Notes: a model not told the origin generated them from the sequence alone. 64,000 nt of DNA from an uncultured Acidimicrobiales bacterium (GCA_937925335.1 CALEWY010000008.1:126066-190065), one strand, 5' to 3'. Shown: positions 42,336 through 51,071, counted from the stretch's first letter. Program-made: numbers and translations.

Positions 42336-45065
42336 GTGGCGGGCAACTGGAACATTGCGGTTGATTTTGGAACAACGTCGACGGTCGCGGCCGTCCACGA
42401 GTCCGGTCGCGAACCTCAGGTTCTCGAAATAGCGGGTCATCGTCGAATGCCGTCGATGGTCTTCGTCGACGATCAGGATCGGATTCTTGTCGGGCAGGTG
42501 GCGGCCGACCTCGCACTCGGCAATCCCGGTCGGAGCCTGCGAGATCTGAAGAGCCGCCTTGGTCAGCCCGCTCCGATCGTCCTTGGTGGCCGGCCGTACC
42601 GAGCAATCGATCTCGTCGCCGAGGTATTGCGAGCAGTGTTGGCCGAGGCTGTCCGCTACTACGACTCGCAGCCTGTCGAGACGAGACTGACGCACCCTGC
42701 GACCTGGAGCCGGGCTCGCCGAGAAGCGCTGCTCGAGGCCGCAAACCTCGCCGGCTTGCCCCGCCCGCAGCTGATCCCAGAGCCGGTTGCAGCGGCACTG
42801 ACCTACGTCGAGACGGTCGGTGTTCCTGCGGGTTCGCACGTGGCGGTTTTCGATCTCGGTGGCGGCACGTTCGACACCGCAGTCCTGCGGCGGACCGCCG
42901 AGGGCTTCGAGGTCGTCGGGCGCCCCATCGGCGACGGCGCCATCGGTGGTGAACTCTTCGACGAGATCGTGATGAACCTCGTCGGTGAGCAGCTGGCACC
43001 CGAGGCCTGGGATCAACTGACGGCGTCGGACGACCCTGCGTGGCGCCAATCGGCAGCCCGGTTTCGCAGCGACTGCAAACGAGCCAAGGAGGCGGTTTCG
43101 GCCCACGAGTTCGGCCAACTGACGATCAGCACGCCGATTGGCCAGTCCTCCGCTCGGATCACCCGAGACGACGTTGAGGCCTCCGTCGAGGTGCACATTG
43201 ACGAAGCGGTCGAACTCCTCGAACGATGTGTGGCGCAGGCCGGCATCGACGGCTCGGAGTTGGCGGCGGTCTTCGTCGCCGGTGGTGCGAGTCGAATGCC
43301 GATCGCGAAGCGCAAGCTCGACGCGGCTTTTCCTGATGTTCGAGTGAGCACACAGGGTGATCCAAAGGCGGCGGTCGCCTATGGCGCATTGCTCGGCTCG
43401 CCGGGACGAGCCACGGCCGGAGACGCCGCCGCGTCGAGCACTCTCGTCGATGCCGCCCAAACCCCGGCTGTCTCGACTCCGGCCGCTCAAGCTCCGGTTG
43501 CCCCCCAACGGCCCGCTTCAACCAAACGACCAGCGGGTGCCGCAACGACGGTCGAAGGACTGGCTGGGGCGCCACTCGCAGCGCCGGTCGATCCGGCCCG
43601 TGATCGCGCCGCCACCGCACGTTCGGGCGGGCGGGCACGAATCCTTGCTGCCGCCGGCGTTGGGGTCGTCATGCTCGTCGGTTTGATCGGCGGGCTGATC
43701 TGGAACTCGCAACGAGGTGCCTCGCTGGAGAGCGCTCGATCGAGCACGACTGCGGAACCCGATCCACCACAGACCACGATTGCGTCGGATCCGGTTGAAC
43801 CGTCACCCTCGACGTCTCCCGCCGAGGGCACCGAGGAATCAGCGGCCCTCGACGAGCCGTCCGTCGAGCCTCCTATCGCGCCGTCGCTCGCAGGCACCAC
43901 GGTTACAGTGTTTGCCATCGATCGGGGCGACGTTGATGCGACGGCGTTCCAGGCAGCTCTTGATGAGTTCGCAGCTGACAACTCGATGACGATCAACCTC
44001 GAGCGCACTCGTGATATCGAGGGTGAGATCGAGGCTCGAGTTGGGAATGGGACCACACCGGACATCGGCATCTATCCGGGCAACAAGTTCCTCTTCGGCG
44101 CTGCTCGTGCAGGTTTCCTCGAGCCGATCCCCGAAGCCGTGGCCGCTCAATCCGACTGGAGCGATCCCTTCGTCTCATTGGGTTTGATCGATGGCGTGCA
44201 GCAGGCGTTGCCCCTCCGAGCCGACCCAAAATCGCTCATCTGGTATCGGCCAACCGCGTTCGAAGCCAGGGGCTACGACGTGCCGACCACGTGGGACGGG
44301 TTCATCGCGCTCACCGCGCAGATGTTGGCGAACGGCGACACGCCGTTGTGCGTTGGCATCGAGTCCGGAGCGGCCACCGGTTGGGTGTACACGGACTGGG
44401 TCGAGGGCCTCGTGCTCGGCCTCGATGGTGCCGACGTTTACGACCAGTGGGCGAACCACGAGATTCCGTTCAACGACCCTCGAGTCGTTTCCCATATGGA
44501 ATCCGTGATCGACCTCTGGAGCCAGCCTGGCGCCGTCTTCGGTGGCCGAGAATCGATTGCCTCGACGAATTTCGGCGTGATCGATCCGCTGCTCAGCGAT
44601 GACTGCCTGATGCATCGACAGGCAGCGCTCTACGCGGGTTCGATCGGGCCCGACCAGTCCTTCGATCTGTTCGCTGTGCCGGCCAACACCGGGCAACCGC
44701 TCATCGTGGCCGGCGACATGATGACCGCATTCGATGATCGGCCCGAGGTGTGGGCGGTTATCGACTACATGGGGTCTGCCGAGTTCGGCGACGCGTTCCG
44801 ACGAGCGCAGAACGAGCTCGACGGGATTTTCGCCCCTGGTTTTGTGAGTGCAGCCGACGGCATCGACGTCACGCTGTATGACATCTACGGCGCGGCGATG
44901 ATCGACACCATGCGCAGCGCAGATGTTGTTCGATTCGATGCTTCGGACCTCATGCCGGCCGAGGTTGGTCTCGGATCGTTCTGGGCCCAGGGCGCGGCGA
45001 TCGTCACCGGCGAGGCGACACCGAGCGAAGCCGCGGCCACCGTTGAATCGACCTGGCCGCCCTAG
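42336..45065 (+). CDS. Hsp70-type ATPase fused through a membrane segment to a solute-binding domain
   Basis: A 909-residue protein with unusual architecture. Residues 1-350 are an Hsp70/DnaK-like nucleotide-binding domain with phosphate-1 VDFGTTSTVA (about 9-18), phosphate-2 DLGGGTFDTAV (173-183) and the adenosine motif AGGASRMP (315-322). The Hsp70 substrate-binding domain is absent. Residues 350-435 are Ala/Pro-rich linker; 436-456 is one membrane helix (GVGVVMLVGLIGGLIW in its core). A Ser/Thr/Pro/Glu-rich linker follows, then residues about 518-909 resemble an ABC-type sugar-binding protein (PDIGIYPGNKF, LIWYRPTAFEARGYDVPTTW, TPLCVGIESGAATGW). Predicted topology is ATPase in the cytosol and binding domain outside. 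No permease genes adjoin. GTG start 15 nt after gmk. Function unknown; sensing of an external solute is a hypothesis. Confidence 0.88.
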   Translation: MAGNWNIAVDFGTTSTVAAVHESGREPQVLEIAGHRRMPSMVFVDDQDRILVGQVAADLALGNPGRSLRDLKSRLGQPAPIVLGGRPYRAIDLVAEVLRAVLAEAVRYYDSQPVETRLTHPATWSRARREALLEAANLAGLPRPQLIPEPVAAALTYVETVGVPAGSHVAVFDLGGGTFDTAVLRRTAEGFEVVGRPIGDGAIGGELFDEIVMNLVGEQLAPEAWDQLTASDDPAWRQSAARFRSDCKRAKEAVSAHEFGQLTISTPIGQSSARITRDDVEASVEVHIDEAVELLERCVAQAGIDGSELAAVFVAGGASRMPIAKRKLDAAFPDVRVSTQGDPKAAVAYGALLGSPGRATAGDAAASSTLVDAAQTPAVSTPAAQAPVAPQRPASTKRPAGAATTVEGLAGAPLAAPVDPARDRAATARSGGRARILAAAGVGVVMLVGLIGGLIWNSQRGASLESARSSTTAEPDPPQTTIASDPVEPSPSTSPAEGTEESAALDEPSVEPPIAPSLAGTTVTVFAIDRGDVDATAFQAALDEFAADNSMTINLERTRDIEGEIEARVGNGTTPDIGIYPGNKFLFGAARAGFLEPIPEAVAAQSDWSDPFVSLGLIDGVQQALPLRADPKSLIWYRPTAFEARGYDVPTTWDGFIALTAQMLANGDTPLCVGIESGAATGWVYTDWVEGLVLGLDGADVYDQWANHEIPFNDPRVVSHMESVIDLWSQPGAVFGGRESIASTNFGVIDPLLSDDCLMHRQAALYAGSIGPDQSFDLFAVPANTGQPLIVAGDMMTAFDDRPEVWAVIDYMGSAEFGDAFRRAQNELDGIFAPGFVSAADGIDVTLYDIYGAAMIDTMRSADVVRFDASDLMPAEVGLGSFWAQGAAIVTGEATPSEAAATVESTWPP

Positions 45066-45098
45066 CGATTGACGTGAGGCAGAGCGCCGGTCTCGGAA

Positions 45099-45731
45099 CT
45101 AGCCGACGAACCCGGCTCGCGGTGTGGCCGCAGGGACCTGCCAGTCCGTTGGCATGGCCTCAAAGCTGAAGAACGGCGCTTCGTCGCCGGCCTCAATGGC
45201 ATCTTCGATCTGGTCGTAAAAGCCTTTGCCGGTCTCTTCTGCGAAGGTGATCGCCACGTCTTCGGTATCAGTTGGAGATGGGCGCTGGCAGTATTCAGGG
45301 AAGCTGTTTTCAGCGGCATCACCCTCGGCGTAGCCACGGGCGAACATCTGCTTGAGGATGCCGAATCCGTCATGGCGGGTCAGGATCTCGCCGCGTGGTG
45401 TTCCGCCATAGCTCTTCAACCGAAAAGCGAACGCGTCCAGATCGTGGGTGTCGTAGGCGATGTGCTGGCACGAGTGGTCGCCGTGTCGGTCGACAAACTT
45501 CGTGACCTGGCTCTTCTTGGCCCGGTCGATGCCTTCGATCAAGGCAACGCCGAAGCCTCCAAAATCGATGCACCAGATTTTCATCGACGAATCGGGATCG
45601 TCCGGGCGAACGTCATCGATCCGATTGATCAGGGTGCCGCCCTCAACCTCGATGTGAAACCACGCCCAACGTTCGATGCTGCCAAGCTCACAGGCGTAAG
45701 TGATGTGGTCGACGGCTTTGAGGTGAGACAT
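45099..45731 (-). CDS. Single-domain VOC / 4-hydroxyphenylpyruvate dioxygenase-like protein
   Basis: A 210-residue vicinal-oxygen-chelate protein resembling only the C-terminal half of 4-hydroxyphenylpyruvate dioxygenase. Candidate metal ligands are His in KAVDHITYA, His in HSCQHIAYDTHD, and Glu in FFSFEAMP near the C-terminus. The IEGIDRAKKSQVTKFVDRHG stretch resembles the HPPD region before the second ligand. HPPD itself is about 350 residues, so this is a compact relative; the substrate is not known. It is convergent with the Hsp70 fusion and divergent from an Lrp/AsnC regulator. Confidence 0.8.
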   Translation of the reverse strand: MSHLKAVDHITYACELGSIERWAWFHIEVEGGTLINRIDDVRPDDPDSSMKIWCIDFGGFGVALIEGIDRAKKSQVTKFVDRHGDHSCQHIAYDTHDLDAFAFRLKSYGGTPRGEILTRHDGFGILKQMFARGYAEGDAAENSFPEYCQRPSPTDTEDVAITFAEETGKGFYDQIEDAIEAGDEAPFFSFEAMPTDWQVPAATPRAGFVG

Positions 45732-45845
45732 GCCCGTAGGTAATCAAACCGTTGACAACACCACAAGAACCGGGAACACTTCGATCAGCTCGGCGGCAAC
45801 AGCTTTACGTTTTGTTCAAATCTTTCCATCTGGAGTGCAGTCGAC

Positions 45846-46322
45846 ATGAGCACATCGCAACGGCCCCTCGACGCTACCGATCTTCGCCTGTTGTCAGCAT
45901 TGCGGCTCTCGCCGCGAGCCTCGCACACCGAACTGGCCCGCACGGTCGGGATCGCACGAGGCACCTTGTACTCACGGCTCGACAGGCTTGAAACGGAAGG
46001 TGTGATCGTCGGCTTTGGCCCTGATGTCGACCCGGTAAAGGCAGGTTTCGACGTCTTGGCGTTCACCACACTCGAGATCCAGCAAGGTTCATACGACGAG
46101 ACCGTCGCTGCGCTCGGGAAGGTGTTGGAGATTCTCGAGATCCACACGGTGACCGGCACGGGCGACCTGTTGTGTCGCATCGTGGCTCGCTCGAATGATC
46201 ACCTGCACGTCGTGTTGCAAGAGATCACCGCCGTCCCATCGGTGTTGCGAACACAAAGCCAGCTGGCACTCGCAACGAGCGTTCGGCGCTCACTGATCGA
46301 GGTCTTGAACTCATCGTCCTAA
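45846..46322 (+). CDS. Lrp/AsnC family transcriptional regulator
   Basis: A 158-residue regulator with an N-terminal winged helix-turn-helix (LDATDLRLLSALRLSPRASH, ELARTVGIARGTLYSRLDRL, EGVIVGFGPDV) and a C-terminal RAM effector domain (VLEILEIHTVTGTGDLLCRI, then LQEITAVPSVLRT). Lrp-type proteins sense amino acids or related acids. The gene is divergent from the HPPD-like VOC gene with a 114-nt shared upstream region containing TTGACA at 45752, so it probably controls that gene; this is inference from arrangement. Confidence 0.9.
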   Translation: MSTSQRPLDATDLRLLSALRLSPRASHTELARTVGIARGTLYSRLDRLETEGVIVGFGPDVDPVKAGFDVLAFTTLEIQQGSYDETVAALGKVLEILEIHTVTGTGDLLCRIVARSNDHLHVVLQEITAVPSVLRTQSQLALATSVRRSLIEVLNSSS

Positions 46323-46382
46323 CCGTGGTGCCGATGGCTCCCAAGGGAAACGTGAGCCGCTACGCTTCTGTGCTGGCCGTTC

Positions 46383-46388
46383 TAGGCT
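46383..46388 (+). promoter_or_regulatory. -10 box upstream of rpoZ
   Basis: TAGGCT; a start near 46395 would leave a leader of about 40 nt before the rpoZ GTG at 46437, with GAAGG (46424-46428) as ribosome site. Confidence 0.4.
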
Positions 46389-46436
46389 GTCGTGCGGACG
46401 GTTTCCGCCGAAACGATCTACCCGAAGGTGTGCACT

Positions 46437-46697
46437 GTGACTGACGACTCGATGATGTGGCCCCAGGTCGAAGGCCTGATGGACAAGGTCGGCTCGAAGT
46501 TCGCCCTCTGCACGCTGGCATCGACTCGTGCTCGTGAGATCAACGCCTACTTCGGTCAGCTCGGCGAAGGCCTCGGCTCGATGGTGCCGCCGCAGGTCAC
46601 CTCGATGGCTCGCAAGCCGCTCAGCATCTCGTTCGAAGAGATCGCCGTCGACAAGATCGTTCCGGTTCGCCCGGATCCTGACGCCAGCGCCGCCTGA
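46437..46697 (+). CDS. rpoZ: RNA polymerase omega subunit
   Basis: An 86-residue protein with the omega core: WPQVEGLMDKVGSKFALCTL, ASTRAREINAYF, and the C-terminal KPLSISFEEIAVDKI. Omega supports assembly of RNA polymerase. GTG 46437 follows GAAGG by 8 nt; an upstream in-frame GTG at 46392 lacks a site. In related genomes rpoZ follows gmk directly; here 4.1 kb intervenes. coaBC begins 4 nt later. Confidence 0.93.
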   Translation: MTDDSMMWPQVEGLMDKVGSKFALCTLASTRAREINAYFGQLGEGLGSMVPPQVTSMARKPLSISFEEIAVDKIVPVRPDPDASAA

Positions 46698-46701
46698 TTC
46701 A

Positions 46702-47973
46702 GTGTCCGGCGAGACCGGCTCGCTGGCGGGCAAGCGGATCGTTCTTGGCGTCACCGGCGGGATCGCCGCATACAAATCGATCGAGGTGTGCCGTCGACTC
46801 GTCGACCTTGGGGCGCACGTCATCCCCGTCCTCACCGACGCGGCTCTCAACATGGTTGGGCCAACCACCTTTACGGCGCTTGCATCCGAGCCACCGAAGA
46901 CGAGCCTCTGGAAAGACTCCAACCCCATCCCGCACACGACGATGGGGCAAACCTGCGATGCGATCGTGGTCGCACCGGCGACCGCTCGGATCATCTCCGA
47001 CTACCGCACTGGACGTTCCGGCGATCTGCTGAGCGCCACGCTCATCGCCACCGAGGCTCCGGTCATCCTCTGCCCGGCCATGCACACTGAGATGTGGGCT
47101 CACCCGGCTGTACAGGACAACATTGCGGTGTTGACCGAGCGTGGGACGATCATCGTCAACCCCGAACCCGGTCGCCTCGCAGGCGGCGACATCGGCCATG
47201 GCCGTCTCGCTGCGCCGGCCACAATCGTGGATCACGTCGTTGATGGACTGAGCACCGATGCGCTGACCGGCATCGGCGCGGTGGGCTCGCTCCAGGGTCG
47301 CCGGATCGTCGTGACCGCTGGCGGAACCCGAGAAGCGATCGACCCCGTCCGGTTCATCGGGAATCGGTCGACCGGTAAGCAAGGCTTGGAGCTGGCGAAG
47401 GTGGCACACCGTCGAGGCGCACAAGTCACGCTCATCACCACGATCTCCAGCCACTCGGCTGAGGCCCCGCCCGAGATCGACGTCGTCCCCGTCATCACCG
47501 CCGCCGAAATGGAAGCAGCAGCAACGGATGCCGCCGCCGGTGCAGACGTGGTCATCATGGCAGCAGCTGTCGCTGACTTTCGGCCGGCCGCGACTGCCGA
47601 CCACAAGATCAAGAAGGGTGATGGTGTCCCGCAGGTCGTGCTCGAACCAACGAACGACATCCTGGCCGGACTCGGCGCATCGAAGCCTGCCGGGCAGGTG
47701 CTTGTCGGGTTCGCAGCCGAGACCGATGATCTGATCGAGAACGCCGCAGGCAAGCTCAAACGCAAGAACGCCGACTTCATCGTTGCCAACGATGTGTCGG
47801 CCCCCGGCGTTGGCTTTGGCCACGACACCAACGCCGTCACGATCCTGGGATCCGATGGATCCTCGGTGGTCGTCGATTTGGTCAGCAAAACCACCATCGC
47901 CGCAGCGGTACTGGATACCGTGACCAACGCCTTGTCGCCCTCAAGCTCGAACCCGGCGATCAAGCAACAGTGA
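46702..47973 (+). CDS. coaBC: Bifunctional phosphopantothenoylcysteine decarboxylase / synthetase
   Basis: CoaBC performs two steps of coenzyme A synthesis. The 423-residue protein has the flavin-dependent CoaC half (VLGVTGGIAAYKSIEVCRRL, PHTTMGQTCDAIVVAPATA, CPAMHTEMW) and the CoaB half (VTAGGTREAIDPVRFIGNRS, AAVADFRPA, the IKKG lysine, VGFAAETDDL, ADFIVANDV). In most bacteria the CoaC signature is PAMNxxM; here it is PAMHTEM, with His replacing the Asn, a position usually catalytic. GTG start 4 nt after rpoZ; the longer upstream frame is out-of-frame rpoZ. Confidence 0.94.
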   Translation: MSGETGSLAGKRIVLGVTGGIAAYKSIEVCRRLVDLGAHVIPVLTDAALNMVGPTTFTALASEPPKTSLWKDSNPIPHTTMGQTCDAIVVAPATARIISDYRTGRSGDLLSATLIATEAPVILCPAMHTEMWAHPAVQDNIAVLTERGTIIVNPEPGRLAGGDIGHGRLAAPATIVDHVVDGLSTDALTGIGAVGSLQGRRIVVTAGGTREAIDPVRFIGNRSTGKQGLELAKVAHRRGAQVTLITTISSHSAEAPPEIDVVPVITAAEMEAAATDAAAGADVVIMAAAVADFRPAATADHKIKKGDGVPQVVLEPTNDILAGLGASKPAGQVLVGFAAETDDLIENAAGKLKRKNADFIVANDVSAPGVGFGHDTNAVTILGSDGSSVVVDLVSKTTIAAAVLDTVTNALSPSSSNPAIKQQ

Positions 47974-48043
47974 TCTCAAACACAGTGATCTCAAACAGAG
48001 TGATCTCAAACAGAGTGATTTCAAGCACAGCGAAGTCACAGCC
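47969..48043 (+). repeat. 15-bp tandem repeat between coaBC and metK
   Basis: Four near-identical units of AGTGATCTCAAACA plus one base begin at 47969, 47984, 47999 and 48014, and a decayed fifth starts at 48029. The first unit contains the coaBC stop codon TGA, and each later unit repeats it. Confidence 0.85.
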
Positions 48044-48065
48044 CAAGGAATAGGGACGAATACAC

Positions 48066-49259
48066 GTGAACAACTTCACCTTCACCTCGGAATCGGTCAC
48101 CGAAGGCCATCCGGACAAGATGGCGGATCAAATTTCCGACAGCATTCTCGATGCGCTGTTCGAGCAGGATCCGATGAGCCGTGTGGCGTGCGAAACCCTC
48201 GTCACCACCGGTCTCGCGATCGTCGCTGGTGAGATCACGACCTCGGCCTATGTCGACATTCCTTCGGTGGTGCGTAACACGATCACCAACATTGGTTATG
48301 ACCGTGAGAGCTACGGCTTTGATGGCAACACCTGCGGTGTGATGGTCACGATCGATGAGCAGTCCGCTGATATCGCTCAGGGCGTCGACAAAAGCGAAGA
48401 GGTTCGCTCCGGTGGCGGATCTGACGACATTGATGACCAGGGCGCTGGCGACCAGGGCATGATGTTTGGTTACGCCTGTGAAGAGACCGACGAGCTGATG
48501 CCGTTGCCGATCCACACCGCGCACCGCATGGCGGAGCGTTTGGCCGAGGTCCGGAAGGCCGGCACGGTTCCGTATCTTCGCCCCGACGGTAAGACCCAGG
48601 TCACCTTTGATTACGAGGATGGCAAGCCCGTTCGTTTGCGCACGGTGCTGGTTTCAACCCAGCATGACGATGGCATCGATCGTGACACCATGATCCGTCC
48701 TGATCTCATCGAGCACGTGATCCGCCCCGTGATCCCTGAGGCGTTCGCCGGGGATGACTACGAGGTGCTGGTCAACCCGACCGGTCGTTTCGTGATCGGT
48801 GGTCCGGTTGGTGATGCTGGTTTGACCGGCCGCAAGATCATCGTGGACACCTATGGCGGTTCCGCTCGTCATGGTGGTGGTGCGTTCTCCGGCAAGGACC
48901 CGTCAAAGGTTGACCGTTCCGCTGCGTACGCGACCCGTTGGGTTGCGAAGAACATCGTGGCTGCTGGCGCTGCTGAGCGTTGTGAAGTGCAGGTCGCGTA
49001 TGCGATTGGTGTCGCTCGTCCGATGTCGGTGATGGTTGAAACCTTCGGCACGGAGAAGGTTGACCCGGCTGCGATCGCGGCGTCGGTGAATGACGTGTTC
49101 GATCTTCGTCCAGCTGCGATCGTGCGTGATCTCGAGCTGCGTCAGCCGATTTACGCTCGCACCGCGGCGTATGGTCACTTTGGTCGCCAGGACGGCAGCG
49201 GGTTCACCTGGGAGCGCACCGATCGTGTCGACGCTCTCAAATCAGCCCTCAACCTCTAG
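48066..49259 (+). CDS. metK: S-adenosylmethionine synthetase
   Basis: MetK makes SAM from methionine and ATP. The 397-residue protein shows [20 protein letters not shown], the [16 protein letters not shown] loop, [44 protein letters not shown] and [14 protein letters not shown] start; the leader is GTG preceded by AAGGAAT (48045-48051). The second half uses unusually many T-ended codons (GGT, GCT, GTT, CGT) compared with neighbours, fitting high expression or transfer by recombination. Confidence 0.97.
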   Translation: MNNFTFTSESVTEGHPDKMADQISDSILDALFEQDPMSRVACETLVTTGLAIVAGEITTSAYVDIPSVVRNTITNIGYDRESYGFDGNTCGVMVTIDEQSADIAQGVDKSEEVRSGGGSDDIDDQGAGDQGMMFGYACEETDELMPLPIHTAHRMAERLAEVRKAGTVPYLRPDGKTQVTFDYEDGKPVRLRTVLVSTQHDDGIDRDTMIRPDLIEHVIRPVIPEAFAGDDYEVLVNPTGRFVIGGPVGDAGLTGRKIIVDTYGGSARHGGGAFSGKDPSKVDRSAAYATRWVAKNIVAAGAAERCEVQVAYAIGVARPMSVMVETFGTEKVDPAAIAASVNDVFDLRPAAIVRDLELRQPIYARTAAYGHFGRQDGSGFTWERTDRVDALKSALNL

Positions 49260-49337
49260 TCAGCGGTTCGCCGCCATCGCTCTGATGAGCGGCTTCGCTG
49301 CGGTCATCACGCGCACTGCCTCGCGTGAGGGGCGTTC

Positions 49338-51056
49338 GTGATCGTCCGTGTGATGCCCGACGTGTCGGGTATCGACAAAGTCTTCGACTACATCGTCCCC
49401 GACCGTTGGGTCGGGGCTGTGCAGGTCGGAAGCCTGGTGCGCGTCGACCTCCATGGTCGGCGCGTTGCTGGCTGGGTCGTCGCGCTCGACGTCGAGCCAC
49501 CCGCCGGGGTCACGCTGCGAGAGGTCACGAAGGTCTCGTCACTTGGTCCCGATGCAGGCACCATCGAACTGGCTCGCTGGGCCGCCCATCGCTGGTCGGG
49601 CCGCGTCGTGCCCGTCATGAAGCAGACGATGCCAGACACGATGGTCGAGTCGTTGCCGGCCGGCCCCGGCGATCGGTCGCTTCCTGCCGGGCCGGCGGAG
49701 GTTGTCGAGGCATTCGGCGAGCCAGGCGTGACCGTCGTGCAGCTTCCACCGGCCGCCGATCGCTTTGCGTATCTGCTTGAGAGCGCTCGACTCGGCGACG
49801 GCATTGCGATCGTGCCCGGAGTTGGCGACGCTCGATTCTTGGGTGGTCAGCTCCGCCGAGCGGGAGGACGCGTCGCGCTCGCCGGAAGGGACTGGGCGCT
49901 CGGCGCCGCCGGGGGCACCGTGATCGGTGCGCGCTCCGCTGTGTGGGCTCGAACCCGTTCGCTGCAATCGATCGTGGTGTTCGACGAACACGACGAATCG
50001 CTCCAGAACGAACGCAATCCCACGTGGAACGCCCGTGATGTTGCGATCGAGCGTGCTCGTCGAGCTGGCTCGCCCTGTGTGCTCGTGTCGGCATCCCCAT
50101 CGGTAGCGGCGCTTGCGGTTGCTGATCGAGTGCTCCGGCCGAGTCGGACGATCGAACGTGCCGGGTGGCCGATCGTCGAAGTGGTCGATCGTCGCGATGG
50201 TGACCCAGCCCGCTCGGGCCTCTTCTCCGAGGAGTTCGTCGCGGCGCTGCGAGCGACCTCTGGGCGGGTGGTCTGCATCCTGAACCGAAAGGGGCGGGCG
50301 CCGATGCTGGCGTGTGGATCATGCGGTGAGCTGGTGCGAACGAACGATGGTGAACACCTGATGTCGGAGATCGATGGTGAACTCGTCGCATCAACGGGGG
50401 AGCGGCGTCCAAAGATCTGCTCCGCTTGTGCAGGGACCAAACTGAAACGTCTCCGACTCGGTGTGAATCGAGTGCGCGAGGAGCTCGAGGCGCTCGCCAA
50501 TGAGCCGGTCGGCGAGGTGACGGCGGAAACGAAGGCCGAGGAGTTGGAGTCGACTCGGATCGTCGTTGGCACCGAAGCCGTGCTGCACCGGGTGTTCGAT
50601 GCTGGTCTGATCGCATTCCTCGATTTCGATCAGGAGCTTTTGGCGCCTCGTTATCGAGCGGGCGAGCAGGCGATGGCGCTCATCACGAGAGCGGCCCGCA
50701 TCGTTGGGCCGAGAGACAACGGGGGGCGAGTGGTGATCCAAACCCGATCGGCTGAACACCGAGTGGTGAAGGCGTCGTTGCACGCCGACCCAACCGCCTT
50801 TGCTGCGGATGAGTTGGCCATCCGTGAGGCCGCAAACTTCCCTCCCGCCTCCGCCCTGGCAGAAGTGAGCGGATCGGGCGCCGCCGAGTTGGTCGATCCG
50901 CTCATGCTTCGACTCGATGTTGATGTGCTCGGCCCGCGAGCTGATGGCCGATATCTCTTGAGGGCAGCAGACGCGGACACCCTGGCCGACATCATCGCCG
51001 ACACACCACGGCCAAAGGCCCGAACCAGGGTGGCCGTCGACCCACCACGGGTGTAG
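49338..51056 (+). CDS. priA: PriA-like primosomal protein, helicase motifs degenerate
   Basis: A 572-residue protein aligned with actinobacterial PriA. The N-terminal 3'-DNA-binding domain is visible (DKVFDYIVPDRWVGAVQVGS, VRVDLHGRRVAGWVVAL). A Walker A GxxGxGKT loop is absent: the corresponding area reads IVPGVGDARFLGGQ. Two zinc-type pairs remain (ACGSCGEL and ICSACAGTKL), fewer than the eight Cys of full PriA. The C-terminal part (NFPPASALAEVSGSG) is conserved. Such helicase-dead PriA forms are known in Actinobacteria and are presumed restart-complex scaffolds. GTG start. Confidence 0.85.
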   Translation: MIVRVMPDVSGIDKVFDYIVPDRWVGAVQVGSLVRVDLHGRRVAGWVVALDVEPPAGVTLREVTKVSSLGPDAGTIELARWAAHRWSGRVVPVMKQTMPDTMVESLPAGPGDRSLPAGPAEVVEAFGEPGVTVVQLPPAADRFAYLLESARLGDGIAIVPGVGDARFLGGQLRRAGGRVALAGRDWALGAAGGTVIGARSAVWARTRSLQSIVVFDEHDESLQNERNPTWNARDVAIERARRAGSPCVLVSASPSVAALAVADRVLRPSRTIERAGWPIVEVVDRRDGDPARSGLFSEEFVAALRATSGRVVCILNRKGRAPMLACGSCGELVRTNDGEHLMSEIDGELVASTGERRPKICSACAGTKLKRLRLGVNRVREELEALANEPVGEVTAETKAEELESTRIVVGTEAVLHRVFDAGLIAFLDFDQELLAPRYRAGEQAMALITRAARIVGPRDNGGRVVIQTRSAEHRVVKASLHADPTAFAADELAIREAANFPPASALAEVSGSGAAELVDPLMLRLDVDVLGPRADGRYLLRAADADTLADIIADTPRPKARTRVAVDPPRV

Positions 51057-51071
51057 TTCTCTGGTCGACGT

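Noticed and set aside
41361-43508. Long minus-strand open frame (715 codons) opposite pyrF, mihF, gmk and the Hsp70 fusion
   Set aside because: It is antisense to four well-supported genes and its translation is Arg/Gly/Ser-rich low complexity without any family motif; it arises from GC-rich codon structure.
47969-48043. CRISPR array
   Set aside because: Unit of 15 bp repeats without spacers; no cas genes in the window.
47974-48065. SAM riboswitch in front of metK
   Set aside because: The gap is only 92 nt and is mostly a 15-bp tandem repeat; no SAM-I, SAM-II or SAM-IV type core could be recognised.
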